This document shows positions 11,944 to 12,825 of a stretch of 12,825 nt of DNA, in pieces. Positions within the stretch are counted from its first letter, which is position 1, and the number at the start of each line of letters is the position of its first letter. A program made the translations under genes and the position numbers. Under the pieces are notes generated by a model, which saw only the letters and a list, made by a program, of their open reading frames with translations, was not told the origin of the DNA and did no database searches. The stretch covers positions 1 to 12,825 of the forward strand of contig JALOMU010000027.1 in assembly GCA_025455285.1 (NCBI GenBank). The letters are read 5' to 3'. Source of the DNA: Flavihumibacter sp. (lineage in GTDB: Bacteria > Bacteroidota > Bacteroidia > Chitinophagales > Chitinophagaceae).

Positions 11944-12723
11944 ATGAGAAAAATTTCAGCCGTTTTGTCTGCCCTGTTTTTGACCCTTGCCCTTCAGGCG
12001 CAGACGGATTCCACTGTAACCAATCCAGCTGCCCCCATACCTGCCATCAAGGAAAAAGTATCCAAACCTAAAAAAGACTGGAGCAAGGTAAAAATAGCCA
12101 ACCGTCCGAATGATCATTTCATGTTCCAGTTTGGTTATGATACCTGGACCCAGGTGCCTGATTCCATCCGGCTGACCGGCATTGGCAGACACCTGAATAT
12201 TTACCTGATGATGGATTTCCCCTTTAAAGTGGATCCCCGCTTCAGTGTTGGAATTGGCGTAGGCATCGGATCCAGCAATATTTTCTTTGACAAACACGAT
12301 GTGCAGATTGCGGGGAATAGTCCGACGCTGGCCTTCCGCAACCTGGCAGATACCAACCATTTTAAAAAGTACAAACTGGTTAATGTTTGGGCTGAAATAC
12401 CTGTGGAACTGCGTTTTGCAGCTAACCCGGAGAACACCAACAAGAGCTGGAAATTTGCAGTGGGTGCGAAAGTGGGAACCATGCTGAATGCCCATACCAA
12501 GGGTAAAAATTTCCAGACCAAATCCGGCAGTGCCATCAATAATTACACAGAGAAGATAAATTCCAGGCGGTATTTCAACGCGTTGCGGATAGCAGCCACG
12601 GCCAGGATCAGCTATGGACCCTTTGGGATCTTTGGCTCTTACCAGGTGAATACCCTGATCAAGGACAACCAGGGGCCTCCGGTGCATCCGATGTCGGTGG
12701 GATTAACGATCAGCGGACTCTGA
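11944..12723 (+). CDS. Small outer-membrane beta-barrel protein (porin-family-like)
   Basis: This 259-residue protein has a signal peptide (MRKISAVLSALFLTLALQAQ, cut near 18-20). A Thr/Pro/Lys-rich linker (about 21-50, with KEKVSKPKKDW) precedes a region of alternating amphipathic strands from about 57: FMFQFGYDTW, LNIYLMMDFPF, FSVGIGVGIGSSNIFF, VWAEIPVELRFAA, WKFAVGAKVGTML, ALRIAATARISYG, and a final VGLTISGL. This pattern and length suit an 8-stranded outer-membrane barrel of the OMP_b-brl_2 type (PF13568), whose members are mostly uncharacterised. No enzyme motif is seen. It is a single-gene unit with two upstream promoter candidates and its own terminator. A long open frame lies antisense across it but lacks any protein-like features. 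Confidence 0.82.
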   Translation: MRKISAVLSALFLTLALQAQTDSTVTNPAAPIPAIKEKVSKPKKDWSKVKIANRPNDHFMFQFGYDTWTQVPDSIRLTGIGRHLNIYLMMDFPFKVDPRFSVGIGVGIGSSNIFFDKHDVQIAGNSPTLAFRNLADTNHFKKYKLVNVWAEIPVELRFAANPENTNKSWKFAVGAKVGTMLNAHTKGKNFQTKSGSAINNYTEKINSRRYFNALRIAATARISYGPFGIFGSYQVNTLIKDNQGPPVHPMSVGLTISGL

Positions 12724-12744
12724 TATAAAAAGATTCAAACCAAC

Positions 12745-12769
12745 GCGGGCCCCCTGGCCCGCTTTTTTT
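12745..12769 (+). terminator. Intrinsic terminator after the beta-barrel gene
   Basis: GCGGGCC at 12745-12751 pairs with GGCCCGC at 12756-12762 around a CCCT loop, and seven T bases follow (12763-12769). It begins 22 bases after the stop codon. This is a textbook terminator. Confidence 0.93.
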
Positions 12770-12773
12770 GTGC

Positions 12774-12781
12774 TAATTTTG
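12774..12781 (+). promoter_or_regulatory. Promoter -7 candidate for a gene beyond the window
   Basis: TAATTTTG at 12774-12781 matches TAnnTTTG exactly and lies directly after the terminator. No start codon with a long reading frame can be confirmed in the remaining 44 bases. A -33 element is not obvious because the terminator occupies that place. Confidence 0.4.
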
Positions 12782-12825
12782 CCGACCTGAGCAACCTATA
12801 ATAAAAGCGAATTGATAGAAAAAAA

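Noticed and set aside
11956..12687. A 243-codon open frame antisense to the beta-barrel gene
   Set aside because: It has no signal peptide, domain or promoter, and mirrors the plus-strand gene, which has a signal peptide, promoter motifs and a terminator.
1..12825. CRISPR array, insertion sequence or phage module
   Set aside because: No regularly spaced repeats, transposase, integrase or phage structural genes were found on either strand.

Overview
The window looks like a chromosomal stretch of a Bacteroidota bacterium, most likely near the Chitinophagaceae. The reasons are two GLPGLI-family proteins, a glycosyl hydrolase with a C-terminal type IX secretion (T9SS) sorting domain, a receptor with a carboxypeptidase-regulatory domain, upstream motifs of the Bacteroidota -7 form TAnnTTTG, and starts mostly without Shine-Dalgarno sequences. 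The lineage is inferred from protein families, not from a marker gene.

Layout. (1) 18-131: a tRNA with a CAU anticodon, probably the lysidine-modified Ile2 type, with a strong terminator. (2) 274-4731: a tight four-gene plus-strand unit. It encodes a small secreted four-cysteine protein, two tandem GLPGLI-family exported proteins and a TonB-receptor-like outer-membrane beta-barrel, and ends at a bidirectional terminator. (3) 4773-7142, minus strand: a secreted GHL10/DUF187-type glycosyl hydrolase with FN3, HYR-like and T9SS domains. (4) 7325-9247, plus strand: a DUF1275/YoaK membrane protein, a SAM-dependent methyltransferase and a GNAT acetyltransferase, spaced like an operon. (5) 9204-10678, minus strand: an S1-type sulfatase broken by a frameshift, whose 3' end overlaps the GNAT gene. 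(6) 10758-11801, plus strand: a Gfo/Idh/MocA oxidoreductase like YdgJ/IolW, divergent from the sulfatase. (7) 11944-12723, plus strand: a small outer-membrane beta-barrel protein, preceded by two promoter-like motifs and followed by a terminator. A promoter-like motif at 12774-12781 points to a gene beyond the window.

The most interesting part is the 274-4731 unit. Its first gene is bracketed by a perfect 16-bp inverted repeat (229-244 and 606-621). The right arm overlaps a second, local inverted repeat (616-626 with 642-652) that buries the start codon of the first GLPGLI gene, and a three-codon mini-ORF starts in the loop of that hairpin. The two pairings exclude each other, so this could be an RNA switch setting the ratio of the small secreted protein to the envelope proteins; alternatively the repeats could bound an invertible segment. 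The gene set suggests a dedicated envelope system handling the small cysteine-rich protein. This is inference: no substrate or function can be read from the sequence.

The second notable point is the sulfatase. It keeps its formylglycine motif but has lost its reading frame before the C-terminal subdomain, and appears to carry a separate in-frame gap. It looks like a gene in decay.
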